NCBI GenBank assembly: GCA_947034885.2
Contig: OX344756.2
Location: 23,915,489-23,979,488 of the forward strand
Origin: Thuidium tamariscinum
Taxonomy: Eukaryota > Streptophyta > Bryopsida > Hypnales > Thuidiaceae
DNA: 64,000 nt
Direction of reading: 5' to 3'
The position numbers and the translations under genes were made by a program. A model generated the notes under the pieces. The model worked only from the letters and a program-made list of their open reading frames with translations. It had not been told where the DNA came from and did no database searches. Every line of letters begins with the position of its first letter. The stretch's first letter is position 1. Positions 45,719 to 58,400 of the stretch are shown one piece after another.

Positions 45719-46654
45719 CCTCTATAGGTTTTGAATATGTTTTTACTAAAAAAACTCTAAAACCATCTTTTTTTTTTTCACAAATACAAAATTTTAGAAA
45801 AAAAGCATTTTTTGATACATCAAACCATAAGATCTTGTAGTAAGCTATTTTGAAAAGATGTGGAAAAAAATTCAGAAATTTCCATTGTTTAGATTGCAAG
45901 ATATTAGCATTTGAATTGATAAAATTCTTTTTCTTGGCCCTACAAAAAACCAGAATGCTGTACTTTACAAGCTCACATTTGTATGAAAAAGTGTAGAAAT
46001 GGTTGCAATTCTTTGGACTCATTTTTTCATGGAAAATTGGCTACATATTTGTGGGCATATTTGAAGATTTTCAAATCATCTAGAATTGCTCAACATATAC
46101 AAAAAAATAAGAAGTAGAAAGAAGTAGAGAATGATTCAAAATACTAAATTATTAATAATTTATTTATGAAATTGAAAAATGCTAATCCCAATGCTTTTAA
46201 CATTGTTATAAACAATCTACAACTACTATTTTTTTCCAAAAATATTAAAAATTGAGCTCAATAAATAAGTTCAAAGTTTATTTTAGAGTAGTGAATCTAT
46301 AATTGCTTCCAAACTAAAACTCCTTATTATTTTTGTTTAATTAATCAAAATGGAATGATTCAAAGCTTTCCATCCTTGTACAAATTTTGAGAATCAATTT
46401 CAAATTTTTTAACATTCAAAAATGTGATTTTTTCAAATGTTTTTTTTGGAGTGCTTGAGTTTATTGAAAATTACATATCATACAATAACTTTTTAATTAT
46501 GTAGTTAAAAGTTATAAAAATTGTTGGAACTCAAAACTAATTTTCTAGAATATATTGTACCAAAATTTGAAAGAAAAGTAATATAATATCTAGTTATAAG
46601 TACCTAGCCAAAATTTCTATGCCAAGCAGAAAATGCAATTTGGTCCTTTATATT
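45719..46654 (+). mobile_element. TTAA element, CCCCTAAAGG family (member F)
   Basis: TTAA lies at 45,715-45,718 and 46,655-46,658. The left end is CCTCTATAGG; the right end reads tggtcctttatatt, a decayed form of the family end. The 936-bp length matches A, B, C1 and C2. The interior shares ataagatcttgtagtaagct and the agattgcaagatatt block. Confidence 0.65.
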
Positions 46655-46740
46655 TTAATTTCCATTTGCTTTCCCTGGTTCCCCAAATATGGCTAGCTAA
46701 AGTTGGTAGTTTCTTTCCAATTTCAAAGAACCTTAGTTCC

Positions 46741-49547
46741 CTTATATTCTTCAATCAAATTTTCCATCTCACCTAAGTAAATGATTTTTTCATGGTTCTC
46801 ATTCCTACATGGTTTTCTTTTCTAAATTCTAATTAACTCTACTTTAAAATATACAATTACAAAAATTGCTTACAAAACGAATTCTCATCCAAAAGTTAAA
46901 AGAATTGGAAGAGTCAATGTCAAACCTTAACCTTTCCTATAATAAAACCCGTCAATGGATTAATGTCCCCAACTTCTTTCATCCACCCCTATTTATTAAC
47001 AGGGTGTATTCTTTACTATTTTGTTTATTCTAATGGAATATCAATGTTATTTTTATACACCTTTCATCATTACATATATTAGTACTTCTTAGTTCATTCA
47101 CAAGGTGTACTCTTTACTACTTTGTTGGACATTATTGAGAATAGACATGGAATTCAAAGTTCTCTTACTATATATGTATTTTTTGTCACCTTATGTATAA
47201 ACTATGTGTTAATATAATGATGAAAGATGCATAAAAATCAAATGTAGGCTCTTATGTCCTAAAGAAGTGCATATTTTGTAAGAATTTAGATTAGTCTATT
47301 TTAGTTATGTCAAAATTAAGTATACTAACCATGTTTTGGATAGTTCAATGGAAAAACATATATCCAATAGAATATCAATGTTATTTACATCAATGGATTT
47401 ATATGAATGATATAAACTATTGCTATTGTATCATACATTCATCAAAAATAGAACCAAATTATCCCTAGATGTTATAGCTTTTCATCAATTACGTCCTCTT
47501 AGGCCCTTAAAAACTACGGCATTGTCTTTTTTGCAAAATTTGACAAAACTTCTAGGTCACAAAAATGGGCTTGCTTGTGGACATGTATTGGAAGATGAAA
47601 GACACTTATATTTTGAAAACCAATTCAAAAGATGAGTAGAAAAGATTAATACCTAAAAGTGTGTTGTTCTCAAATTCTTTTTGACATTTCTTTTTGACAA
47701 TAAAGCATCAAAAAAGAAAGATGTCTAAAAATTCAAAACAATTCAATGTCAATAATTATAGTAAAGTCAAAAAAAGTGCCAAAAAGAGTACCAAAAAATG
47801 TATCAAAAAGAATACTGAAAAAAAGATAAAAAATTGTGCTTCACTTGGAAGATTCATAGGTAATTCTATAGTGGTTTGGACAATCCATGATTTTCTAAAA
47901 AAATGACTAAGATTGCTTGCAAAAGAAAAAACTTCATTGCTTTTGGAAAATACAATCTATAAGAAATAACCTAAAACTATTATTTCAAATTTTTTTGTTT
48001 TTATTTGTTACTCACCCTTGCCTAGTTTGGGCTTATTGTGACATAATTTTCTTATACCTCCAATGAGTTGGAAAAAAAATATTCTATAAAAGCTAATGAA
48101 TTTTCCTATCTTAAAAATAAGCTTCAAAAACTAGTTTTGTCAAAATTTGAGATCATAATTACGCATCTAAACTTCCAAAGAGTCTTATAAAGGGACTCTT
48201 AGAACTTTAGATTTTGATTATTTTTAATTTATAAATTATTTTCTCCTAAGTAGCTTATGGTATATTCCATTTTATTAGTTGTTGGTTTCAAATTTGAGTC
48301 ACCATTTTATCAAATCCATACGGATATTTGATGACTATTAAAAAATAAAAGAAGGTTAAGAAAGAATAGGATTGGTCGATTTTTCAATCTTTAAAAGGAC
48401 TCTTGGTCAATCATTACCTTTTAAGAATTGTTGATATACCCATTGTCTTGACATAATAGATAATCTCTTTGAACATAGGTGCAAAATGAAGATTTAAAAT
48501 TCTACTTTAATATTTTTTGGAGTCATTCTACATTATCTTCATAGAAAACTTCAAATTTCAATTAGTTCTGATTTCATTATAAGAAGCTAAATAATAGAAA
48601 TTCCTTTGAAATAGCAAAATCAAACATCCAATAGGAGGATTTTAATAAATGTATGCCAAAACAAAGTTGTAAGGTTTAGAATGGTCTTGTGTACATGAAG
48701 TACAAATTCATGATCTTTTGGAGGTCTATTCCAAAAATAATGGCCAAAAAACACTTGTAGATTGATAGAAAATAATTCTAAAAGAACTTTATTCATCCAT
48801 GCACAAAAATAGTCCACAATTTTTTTGTATTTACTTATAAAATATCATCATTTTGCATTGAATGTGCAAGCATTTGAAATATGTAGCTAAACTAGCTTAG
48901 ACCCTCAAATCATTCAAGTATACAGACTGTGGCTGGGCACATTCAGATTCTCTACTCAAAAAGTGTGCTATGTTTGAAAAGTATTTGAAGTCAATGGAAA
49001 TTGTCCATGTGTTTCAAGGAAAAAAGTCTTTGAAGTACACTATCAAGCCATTATCGAGGCCCAGTTGCTGAGCCTACATTTAAGTCCACAATTTAAAGAG
49101 CAAGGAGTATTCATGTGCTCCTCATGGATGGAATGCTCCAACAGCGCCAAAATGAAACAATTCGTCCTCTCTCCTATTTATTCGTTGTAGATCTGTTCTG
49201 TACAGACGCGTTCTTTAACACTTCACCTCCAGTTTCTCAATAGTTGTGTCATTACACAACCGTATCAGGAGGCTTTCAGCCTTTCATCACCCAGGATGTG
49301 GGATCTATATGAATGACGGATTAACCGATTATAAAAGCATGACGCATGATGTGTCATGAGCCTGCAAACTGGGGCAACCGTGAAGATGATGAAATCTGGC
49401 AGGACTTGGGATTGACTTGTGGAATTTCATGAGGGCAATTCGGACAAAAGAATTTGTGAATGGTTTCGCGAGAGCATGATGTCGGACTTTCGAAATCGGT
49501 CATTTGGACGAGTCAGACGAGCTACTTAATTGAAGCTGCGATGTGAG
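46741..49547. other. Gene-free AT-rich stretch leading to the F-box gene
   Basis: No gene is supported. A lysine-rich ORF at 47,694-47,906 is what A-rich DNA produces by chance. From about 49,085 the composition becomes gene-like, and the last 400 bases probably contain the promoter and leader of the F-box gene. Confidence 0.4.
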
Positions 49548-50693
49548 ATGGGCGACATGGAAATGGACACGAGGTGGAGCAACTTGCCTCCAGATCTGGT
49601 GAAGAAGGTGTTGGCCAGATTGCCTTTGGCATGCGTAGCTCGATTTCGGATAGTCTGCAAAAAGTGGTACAGCATGGTGCACTCATGCCACTTCCTCCGA
49701 ATGAGACGAGAATATCACTGGAGTCCGGAATCGTACCTCTTTCTGTACTGGGAACGGGAAAATGGCCAAGTGTCGGTGTACAACGCCGTTGAGAGGAAGT
49801 GGCAGGCGACGTTCACGATTTCCTTTGTACCATTCCTGATGTGCGTGCCTCCCATTGCCGGCTCTGGCGGCCTCTTCTGCTTTGCTTGCACGGAGTCCTT
49901 GGTCATCTGTAATTTTCTGACAAGGAAGTGGCGAAAGCTTCCTCCTTTGCAAGGCTTCAAACCAGCTCTCAACCCCTGGACTTTCGCACATCTCGTGTTG
50001 GACTCTGACAGACTGGGATACAAGATCATTCTGGGCCGCTATGAGTACTCGCATCTCGAGCACCAGCCCAGCAACTTCAGGATCAAGGTATTTGACTCGA
50101 GGTCGAGCAGTTGGAGGGCGGAACCGAGCCCACCACCACCACTGGAGGTATCTCTCCGAGGTAGCGTTGGAATTAACTCCCAATCGTTAAGCGGCCATGG
50201 CACAACCTCTCAGATTCTGGGCGACAGTCTCTACTGCCTCGACAATGAATGGCGACATGTGATAGCGTACAATGTAGAGCTTAGTGTTTGGATCGGAGAG
50301 CCTATCCGACTCCCTCGAAGCTTTCGCAGCACATGGTTTCCTCCCTGCCTCCTGGAGCACCGAGGTCGCCTCTGCCTAGTCGGAGCGCAAGACGTCTATG
50401 GCGATACGTCATCTCGCCGAATTATCGTCCATACCCTAGACTTGCAAACAAACGATTGGAATGAGACAATTTGCATACCACAAGAGCACTGCAAGGAGCT
50501 CGATGGCGCCCCCTACATTTACAAGTGCTTTCTGCATGACGATTTCATATGTTTCGTAACAAAGGACGCAGGAGTTGTGTACAGCTTTCACGATGGTTCT
50601 TTCACCACCCTGCCGATGGCCTACAATTACAACTGGTCCTTGCTCTACCTCAGTGAATGCACCCTCGATCCGGTGTGGAATGTTATCTTGTGA
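49548..50693 (+). CDS. F-box protein with beta-propeller-like C-terminus
   Basis: The 381-residue product is a putative substrate receptor of an SCF ubiquitin ligase. The F-box covers about residues 9-52 (WSNLPPDLVKKVLARLPL, then RFRIVCKKWYSMV), which would bind the SKP1-like subunit. The remainder has repeated blade-like segments, such as VYNAVERKWQATF, NFLTRKWRKLPPL, VFDSRSSSWRAEP and TLDLQTNDWNETI. These are the pattern of Kelch/galactose-oxidase-type F-box proteins in plants. I start at the ATG at 49,548; the frame is open 18 bases further, but only from a TTG codon. There is no intron. The target is unknown. A closely related alternative is the FBA/UFO-like group. Confidence 0.85.
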   Translation: MGDMEMDTRWSNLPPDLVKKVLARLPLACVARFRIVCKKWYSMVHSCHFLRMRREYHWSPESYLFLYWERENGQVSVYNAVERKWQATFTISFVPFLMCVPPIAGSGGLFCFACTESLVICNFLTRKWRKLPPLQGFKPALNPWTFAHLVLDSDRLGYKIILGRYEYSHLEHQPSNFRIKVFDSRSSSWRAEPSPPPPLEVSLRGSVGINSQSLSGHGTTSQILGDSLYCLDNEWRHVIAYNVELSVWIGEPIRLPRSFRSTWFPPCLLEHRGRLCLVGAQDVYGDTSSRRIIVHTLDLQTNDWNETICIPQEHCKELDGAPYIYKCFLHDDFICFVTKDAGVVYSFHDGSFTTLPMAYNYNWSLLYLSECTLDPVWNVIL

Positions 50694-51547
50694 AATCCGT
50701 TCGTCAACTTAACGCCACTTGGATTAGTTCTTGAAAGCTGAATGTGCTTGAAATACCTGAGCAGAGCAGACCTTCCGGATTCAAACTCCAGGTTAGTGAA
50801 GAAAGCCTTGAAACTACTACGTTCTTAAATATGCTTATAGATTGGAGTGATTTGAGAGTTTAGTTGTTAACATAAGAAAGACTAACGTGCTGGTGTCCAC
50901 CAAGCATTGAAAACAAACTCCTAAAATTCGCAAGCTAATTGATCCAGTAGACGAGACTCAAGCTGCTATCCTTGCTCCAAGATAAGACCTAAACTAGGTT
51001 AAATTCAAGGATACTTGAATGCAGTGCTGAGGTCTTGCATACATTTCTATCAGAATGAAGTTTTTATTTCAACGCCTTTCAGGAAATGTTTGAAAAAAAT
51101 TCAAATTTCAAAGACTGACCTGGTCATAATCGCAGGTTTAGAACGCCGTGATGGAAACACCAACCACACGAAATTTATATAGCAAATTCGATAACAAGAA
51201 GGGGAGAAAACTCTCGCAAAAGTTGGCCAAGACCACCTTAATGATCACGATTATGAACCAAGACTCCGTGCAGCAGTATTCACGAAGCAGATTGTTCATC
51301 AATGATAAGTCAAGTTCATCTCGCATGACAATGTTGCGCTATTCTCTCAATGACTCTTGGCAGTGTTCGGCTCACGAAGATCCATCAAGATTTCCACTAA
51401 CCGACACAATGCTAAGTCTGCTGAAGAGTCCAAAAATGTAAGGATATGAATTATATAACGTTTGAATTGATACTCATTTCGTCAGTCAGTAGACACAAGC
51501 AGAAGTGTACATGAGACTAGTGGTTGACCAATCGAAGAAGTGACCTA
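50694..51547. other. Convergent intergenic region
   Basis: This region lies between the F-box gene (+) and the IGPS-like gene (-) and should hold both 3' untranslated regions. A 97-codon plus-strand ORF (51,148-51,441) follows an acceptor-like aatcgcag, but its content is unrecognisable and it is not called. Confidence 0.4.
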
Positions 51548-54500
51548 CTAATCGTCACCGGACATGGCATCCCGCAGGTCTTCTAGAAAAACTTGAGGGT
51601 TCTGCTCTCTGGCTTGGGGACCCTGGAAAACTTCATGTCTAATATACAGAGCATCAGCACCTGCTAACTTCATTGACCTTGCTTCTTCGATGGAGTAAAC
51701 GCCCTGAGGTAGTGCAAGAATTAGTGCAAAAGAATTTCAAATTGACGAACCAAACAAAGAGGTCAAGGTAAATGGGAGTTGTTATCCTTAGAAAGGAGAG
51801 CATCTTGTGAAAAAGTCTCACGCAAACGATCCACACTAATATTGATGATTGTAAATTACACAGCTTGATAGCAAAACTTACCACCATCGATGAAGCTCCG
51901 AAAGGGATTTCCTCAATGAGCGACTTGGAGATGTCTTTTCGTATTGATGGCATGGATATCTGCAAGACAAAATACAGATGAAGTTCAATGTCGGCAAAAA
52001 AAAGTACCCTACTACAGATATGCTGGAGGCATTTGAAGAAAATTGAAAAAATCATGGAAAAGGAAATACAACTGACATAGGAAGGTATACAAGAGCACAC
52101 ATACCGCAAGACCGACAGAGAGGTTGAAACCATAGATGGGTACACCAAGGGTGGCAACTTCCTGCAGCTCCTTCATGTTGATTACCTGGCATTGTCCACC
52201 ATTTCTACATGACTTTTCCAGAGAACTTTAAAATACAATACAATTATAAAAAATTTGGACGATAATGTAAATTATTTTGGACGGTTCAAAACCTCGTTAT
52301 GTAGAGGCCACCAAAAGACTTCACTCTTCAATCATATTGCACAATACGAACAACTTGTTCTGACTTGACCGTAATCACTTGGTCAAATGCTCTTAAAGTA
52401 GAAATTATAGCACTCCTTTGCTGCATCGGTGAGAAAAGCACTAAGCAGTGTACACAAATTTCTTTGAGTGCCTTGCAAACGTGCATGAGTCAGCGGAATC
52501 TGCACTACAATCTTTCACCAATTTGATGTAAGGAATAGGAAGAATGATGAGTGCACTGACCTCAACGACAGCATCAAGTCCTAGTGAGACTGCGTAGTTC
52601 AAGATGGCTGGCAAACCTACATGTCAGAGAAGAATTCGTTCACATGTCAACTCCTGTTGTTTTCGTCATCTCGTCAAACTAATACGTTCACACTGGAGAA
52701 AATATGAAAGATCACAGGCCCATTACTGCGTTCCTGTCACTCATCATCAACACGAAGTTGTAAACAAGAGAGCGATAATGCATAATCCCTTTTTCAAAGA
52801 ACTATTATATTCTTAGTGAAACGATTCGGACTCACTCATGATTTCTTAATTCAACCTGCTGACTCTGGCCATTACCCCATTGACTGGAGATTCCCGAAAC
52901 ATTCATATAGTTTGTACTGGAAAGTCTCGATTGTCACCTTTGCTAAGGACAGAATAGACTGCTGTCAAGGCAGAAGCACCTGTCTCGCAAGTATCTGCAA
53001 TCTTTAAAATACAAGGTCGATTGTCAGTTCAATTGTCTTCATAAAGTTATGGTGCTATGCCTCTCGGGTGTTGCTCACATCATACTCTGTAGAAACTGCT
53101 TGACCACAATGAATTCAAATTGACCTAAGATCTCGATTCCTATGTATCGACTATGGATACCAAGCTCCGAGTAAAGTGGCATATCAATCAGACAACCTGC
53201 ATGCTTGATATCAAATCCATCAAATACTTAAAAAGAGAATAGATACCTTACCCTAATGGATTCTAATGGATCTAGATGTCATGTAAGAAAGGCACTGAAT
53301 AGGTAATGCACCCCCAAAGATGCTCAGTTTCTTACCTGCAATGGATGGATGATCCAATCCCTCCGAAGAATAGGTACTTTGACAGCTGCAAAAACAGAAT
53401 TCGGTATCCCCAGATCAATTTCTATATAAGGTGAAGACATTCTTATGTCAGGCTCGGAAGATTCAGAAAACCAGGGCTTCTCTAATTTGAGGCACAATTG
53501 AAGCCAAGCTGCCGCAGCAGTTTCTGAAAGAGCCATATTAGTTTGGAAAGAGGCCACACCTTGACAAACCGCACTCAAGTCCGCCAAACCATCCGGGGAA
53601 TTCTCCTCGTCTGTACAAATTGCTATAGCAGAGGCTCCTGTTCACAGCAACAGAATGGTTCTCAATGTCGTACTCCTTTATTGGAATTAAAAAGGATGCT
53701 AACAGCGCTGCAACGAAGTAGTTTGTTTACTCGTGGCCACGAGAGACCAAGCGAAAAATTACCTACGCATTTTAGTGCAGTCCAGTCGTCATCTACGTCA
53801 TAGGAATCACGGTCGTATTATGTGACTAGACAATTACATTTCCCTCTACATAGTAAGACTAGGTCCTCTATCAGTGTTTGCACTTCATTAAAATACAAGC
53901 GCTCACAATCAATACTCTTCATTCTGTATTCCATTTCAATTCAGTCCAACGTCGTCTTCCTTGACATAAAATATGAAAACACTGCCAACAAGCGGACACA
54001 AAATGCACGACTAGATTTTAGAGAATCGGAGCGAGCAGATGAGCATAGAAAGCCTGATCCTACAAACGCAGAGGACATTCTGTAACGTGGAATATGTAAC
54101 TCGGCAGAGATGCACAGATATACTGACTCTGAAAAGACTCATATATGAGCATGTCGTACCCCATTCCACGTATTTCACACAACGCTCTGCAAGCATCTCA
54201 GGCGTTTCCGCTGGCGATAACCGAGCAACTTCGACAACAACCGCAGTGCGCCCTTCAAAAATCTGCTGCGCAATAGTATCCAGAAGACTATATGGTTTCG
54301 TCACTGCTTTCGTCAATGCCAACCTCGACTCAAGCTCCCCTTCCGCCATTGACCTCAATTGCGACTCTAGAATCCTCTGCTTATTTCTTATTATACTCCC
54401 TAGCCTGCTACTCTGTTTCTCCCCCTCGCCTTCACTTCCACAGACAACACGCAGGCTCCGACCTTGCTTTCGGCCAATTTCACCCCGAGACAAGACCTTG

Positions 54501-54736
54501 CAATCCATTCGATTCAAAGAACCTAATCTCAAATGAGACTCATCGTGCCCGCTACAACAAACAATTCCGGCTGCAACCGATCCAGGTGGAGCCTGCACCC
54601 TCTCGTGAGCCACGTTTGATCTTCGTTTGCATATTGTAGATGGCTTTAAATTCCTATATCTCGATCCAATTTCATGACTGTGAAGGGAACGAATTCCGCA
54701 AGGACTGGCGGGCGCAGGCCGCAGAATGTCCACCAT
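51548..54736 (-). CDS. Plastid-targeted indole-3-glycerol-phosphate-synthase-like TIM-barrel protein
   Basis: I read seven exons: 54736-54160, 53637-53336, 53001-52938, 52607-52561, 52185-52105, 51959-51882 and 51703-51548. All have GT-AG borders and join to an in-frame 434-residue protein. Residues 1-100 look like a plastid transit peptide, rich in Ser, Arg and Ala. The barrel then follows the IGPS order: IIRNKQRILE, VVVEVARLSP, GASAIAICTDEE, VPILRRDWIIHPLQ, GASALTAVYSVL, LGLDAVVEV and AGADALYI. IGPS closes the indole ring in tryptophan synthesis. However, the two lysines needed for catalysis are replaced (A171 in EVARLSP, R285 in LRRDW) and the ESG phosphate motif is absent, while E330 is kept. 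It is therefore probably a non-canonical paralogue. It is head to head with the LRR-hydrolase gene. Confidence 0.85.
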
Positions 54737-55482
54737 CGTTGAATGCTGCAAATTGAAATCGCTAACCCGCACCAGCAGCTCAAATAAGCTGCAATAGCTC
54801 CAGGTCTCGTTCGTTAGGTGTGGGACGAAAACAGAGATGGCTCCTAAGATATCGTCCATGCCTGCCCTATCTACAAACCCGTCGTCCTCTTCTGTCCATT
54901 TTCGTCGTTCTTTCGTCCAACGAAAACTGGACGTCGTCTCGCCCCTCCAAACATGCGGTCTGCACGCTTCAAATCTTGCGGCAGCTTGAATGCCGCAGTC
55001 GCGGATTTCATTCCATTGTCGTAGCTACATCGGTGCAATGCAATGCTTTTCGCAGGGTTTTTGAGTCAAATTGGTGAAGAAACCGTAAGGATTGGGGTGG
55101 CAGGAACCATTGGACCTCTTTGAAGGGATAGTTTGTTCACAGGGTGCGGGCATGAAGAATTTGAGTTCAATTCTAAACTGTATTGTCGCTGATTTATTTG
55201 AGTGTTCTCCCTTACTAATCTGGATAAATAGCTATTGATGTTGTCAATTTAAGAGCAATGTTCTTACGATGTGATTCTCCTACTCGGAAGCTGTGCTCAT
55301 ACTTGTCGAATTCTTTCGGAGATAAGCGATTATGAGGCACTGTAGAGCGAGAGGTGTAGTTTGGCGCAGCTGTGGTTTGTATTAATCGGTAGCCTCTCTG
55401 TTTCTTGGCTTTCATCGAGTGAAATGCGATTTGGCAATCGTCTATTGATGTTTCAGTAATTCCCGTAACACTAGTCGGCATC
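54737..55482. promoter_or_regulatory. Shared upstream region of two divergent genes
   Basis: These 746 bp separate the start codons of the IGPS-like gene (-) and the LRR-hydrolase gene (+). The layout implies a bidirectional promoter or two back-to-back promoters. Both products have transit-peptide-like N-termini, so co-regulation for plastid function is possible. I could not assign specific elements. Confidence 0.45.
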
Positions 55483-58400
55483 ATGGTTGCTCACTCGGCG
55501 TGCTTGTCGAGTCACTTCCCCCTCACGCCGTGGACCTCTTCCTCTTCTAGTTTTTTTCTTAGACGGCGAGGGCGCTATACTTCGCGGTCCAATGCACACG
55601 TTACTGGCCTACACAGGAAGGCGCTTGCAGTGCCCTCTAAGCTATGGCCGCGTCCTTTCGAAGCTAGGGAGCGACTGGGGAGTTCGTTGAGGGTGAATGC
55701 CTCTACAACTTCAGTGACTGGTATGTGCCATAGCCGAATTTTGGATTTTTTTCATTTTCTCGTTTGCGCTGTCCTGAGACTCTCATTTCTCTGTTCCAGT
55801 AGTCAAACTCAATCTTCATTCCTTCCGAGTATTCTCTTCAAGGCTTGACCTATTTGATCCGGAAATTTTTGTCAAGGTTTAAATTTACTCAATTGAGACC
55901 TCATGTGCTGAGGATACATAGCACTCTCGTTCACCTCTGCTTTACCAGGGAGAGGATACCATGAGCAGTAGATCGTAATCTTTCTGGTGATTTTGTTGTC
56001 ATCTCTATCTTCTATCTATTTTTTCTCATTGTACTTCAGTTTTCCTGAAAGTGTCACCCCGCTACTATTGTCAGATCAGGATTTCCTCGCAAGATGATAA
56101 CTTAGAATTCTTCATCGCTCTCCAAGATAATGTCACAGCCCTAGTGATTCGTCTGTAGTTTTGTAGAGTGATCTAAATGGCATAGAGATTGCTTGTATGG
56201 AATTCAGAGACTTCACTTTCTTTCTTTCTATACTGATAAGTTATATTTGCAATAGCCTTTTACTAGAAGTTCTGCTGGATGTATGCGTTTGAGAAGCAGC
56301 TCCTTGGTGTTGTATTTCACTTTTCCTCATTTAAAAGACTGAAGCCAATTAAGCACAGTTAAAAGTAGCTTCACGATGCCCTTGTCTTTGTTTATAGTGT
56401 CCTTCATAGTTCTCTCATGCACTTACTGGAATGCTCTACAGAGAATGTGAAGCACAAACTTTATTGTGGAAACATGTCTTGCAGGTCTGAATGCAGAAAT
56501 AGAGGCCCGCATATCATTGGCAGTCAGCACTGGTCGACTAGATCTCAGTGACTGTGGTATGTCCTCATTTTCTTTCGCTTTTCATTTTGACGTTTGACTT
56601 AATATACTTCATCTTGCATGCTACCAGTTTCAAGAACCCCAAAAGTGGTTTAGGGTTTTAGGGTTTAGGCCTGTTGTCCAAATACTGGCTTTCATTTTTC
56701 CTTGCATTTGTATTTCCTCTCTGTCAGTGACAGATACCTTGATGATCTATGCTTAATACGGAACATTCAAAGATAATGCCTCAAATATGCCATAGTATGT
56801 TGAGAAATACAACATACTTTATTGCTTAGTGCCAAGACTAAGATCTCAAATAAAATATTATTCTACTCATCTTAATTTTTTACTATCGTTAATCTATTCC
56901 CCGCAGGACTTGTGGAAGTGCCTTCCCGGATATTTGAGATAACTGACCTTGTTGATCTCTCCCTCGCTGGAAATAGAATTACCTCTTTGCCAGAAGACAT
57001 CAAAAACCTGCGAGCTGTATGATTCTTCTCCTCTCCACATGCACGACTGTATCACTTGTCAATTGACTTCTGATTCCAAATTTTCTCGTTAAAGCCCCGT
57101 GTCAGTAGTAATAGACTTTGCACTGAGGCAGGCAGGTGCTTAGCGATTTGGCAAGCCGCATACGTTACATGTATCATGTCGTAACAATGGTCATTTGAGA
57201 TTTCACTAAGTGACTGGTACCTTTTTGCCAGATCATAATAGCTAAGTGTGCATTACCATTTTAAGGGAAAGATGTCAGCTCTCATTTCTTATTAGTAGCA
57301 TACCCACATCGTTCATATAAATACTAATATATGAGTGATTCTTATCTGCCTTGTGCATTTCTTGAATCATCTATCTGTAATTGAGAGCAGCTGCGCAGGC
57401 TGGGTTTAGCCGGCAATTTGCTGCCGGAACTGCCGGAAGGAATCGGCAATTTACAACAGCTAGAGGGGCTTTGGGTTCACGGAAATGTCCTTCATTCCTT
57501 GCCACCTCAGGTTAGAAATCATGATTACTCTTCTGGAAATCATGTTTACTTCCACCCGCTTCTCATTAGGTAGGACTTTAAAGACAATATATGCATATTT
57601 CAATATCTATTCTTGTAAATTTGTTTGAAAAAAGAAGTTTAAAGGGCCTACTGTTCCTGGCGGTAAACTGATGTAATTTAATGGTGCATCATCACAGATT
57701 GGTGACCTACGACAGCTGCGTATGCTTGCACTTGCGGGCAACAAGCTAACTGAGCTCCCAGAGTCTATTTCTGGCTTAACAAATCTCCAAGTATATTCTT
57801 GGAACGTCGCCTCTCTGTCAATATTTTTTTTTTTATAAGTTTTGAAATTTTGATTTGTGTGCATTAGACATTAAGGTATTCCATTTTTGGTAACAAATTT
57901 GTTGGGTTGTGATTTGTTCGTAACTTATGATCACTTGGTTGTTGCTCACTAGGTCCTCTCAGTTGCAGGCAACAAATTATGCGAGCTACCCTCTGGTAGT
58001 TTCCTTGTCTCCATTTCACCAATCGTTAATTGGTACCTCCTTGCCTCAGAAGATTCAGTCTTCCTAATTATATGCAGGCACCAGTAGATGAAGAAATAAG
58101 GCAATGTCGCCCAACTTCCTGTTTTGTCTTGTGGAGTTCAAAGATGTGCCAGTCTCCGCTTTAATTGTTTGAAGTGAACAAGTCTACCAGTTTCAGATTA
58201 TAGGAGATGGCTTTTCCTCTTCATTGTCTGACTACTTGCTCTCGAGTGTAATTTGTAATCTTGTACGTCTTCTACTGTCATAATCTTCTTGTAGGAATCT
58301 CAAAGATCAATCCTGTTTGTGATAGGTATTGGTAACCTGAAGGCGCTGAATGTTCTAGCAGCTTATGGGAACGCTTTGTGTTGTCTTCCCACCAGCTTGA

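Larger units (their letters stand above)
43470..46740 (+). repeat. Old tandem duplication of about 2.1 kb carrying TTAA elements E and F
   Basis: The sequence left of element E (43,485-43,578, cattgccttgtccgtgctcc onwards) matches the sequence left of F (45,640-45,718, cattgccttgtccttacttt onwards). The sequence right of E (gcttgctaaagttagtagtt) matches that right of F (ggctagctaaagttggtagt). Thus E and F occupy the same position in two tandem units. A third, partial flank lies at 43,308-43,440. Confidence 0.65.

Noticed and set aside
47694-47906. Lysine-rich small protein
   Set aside because: Lysine runs are expected from A-rich DNA, and no gene context supports it.
51148-51441. 97-codon ORF after an acceptor-like site
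   Set aside because: No known domain and no matching upstream exon; it more likely lies in the 3' region of the F-box gene.
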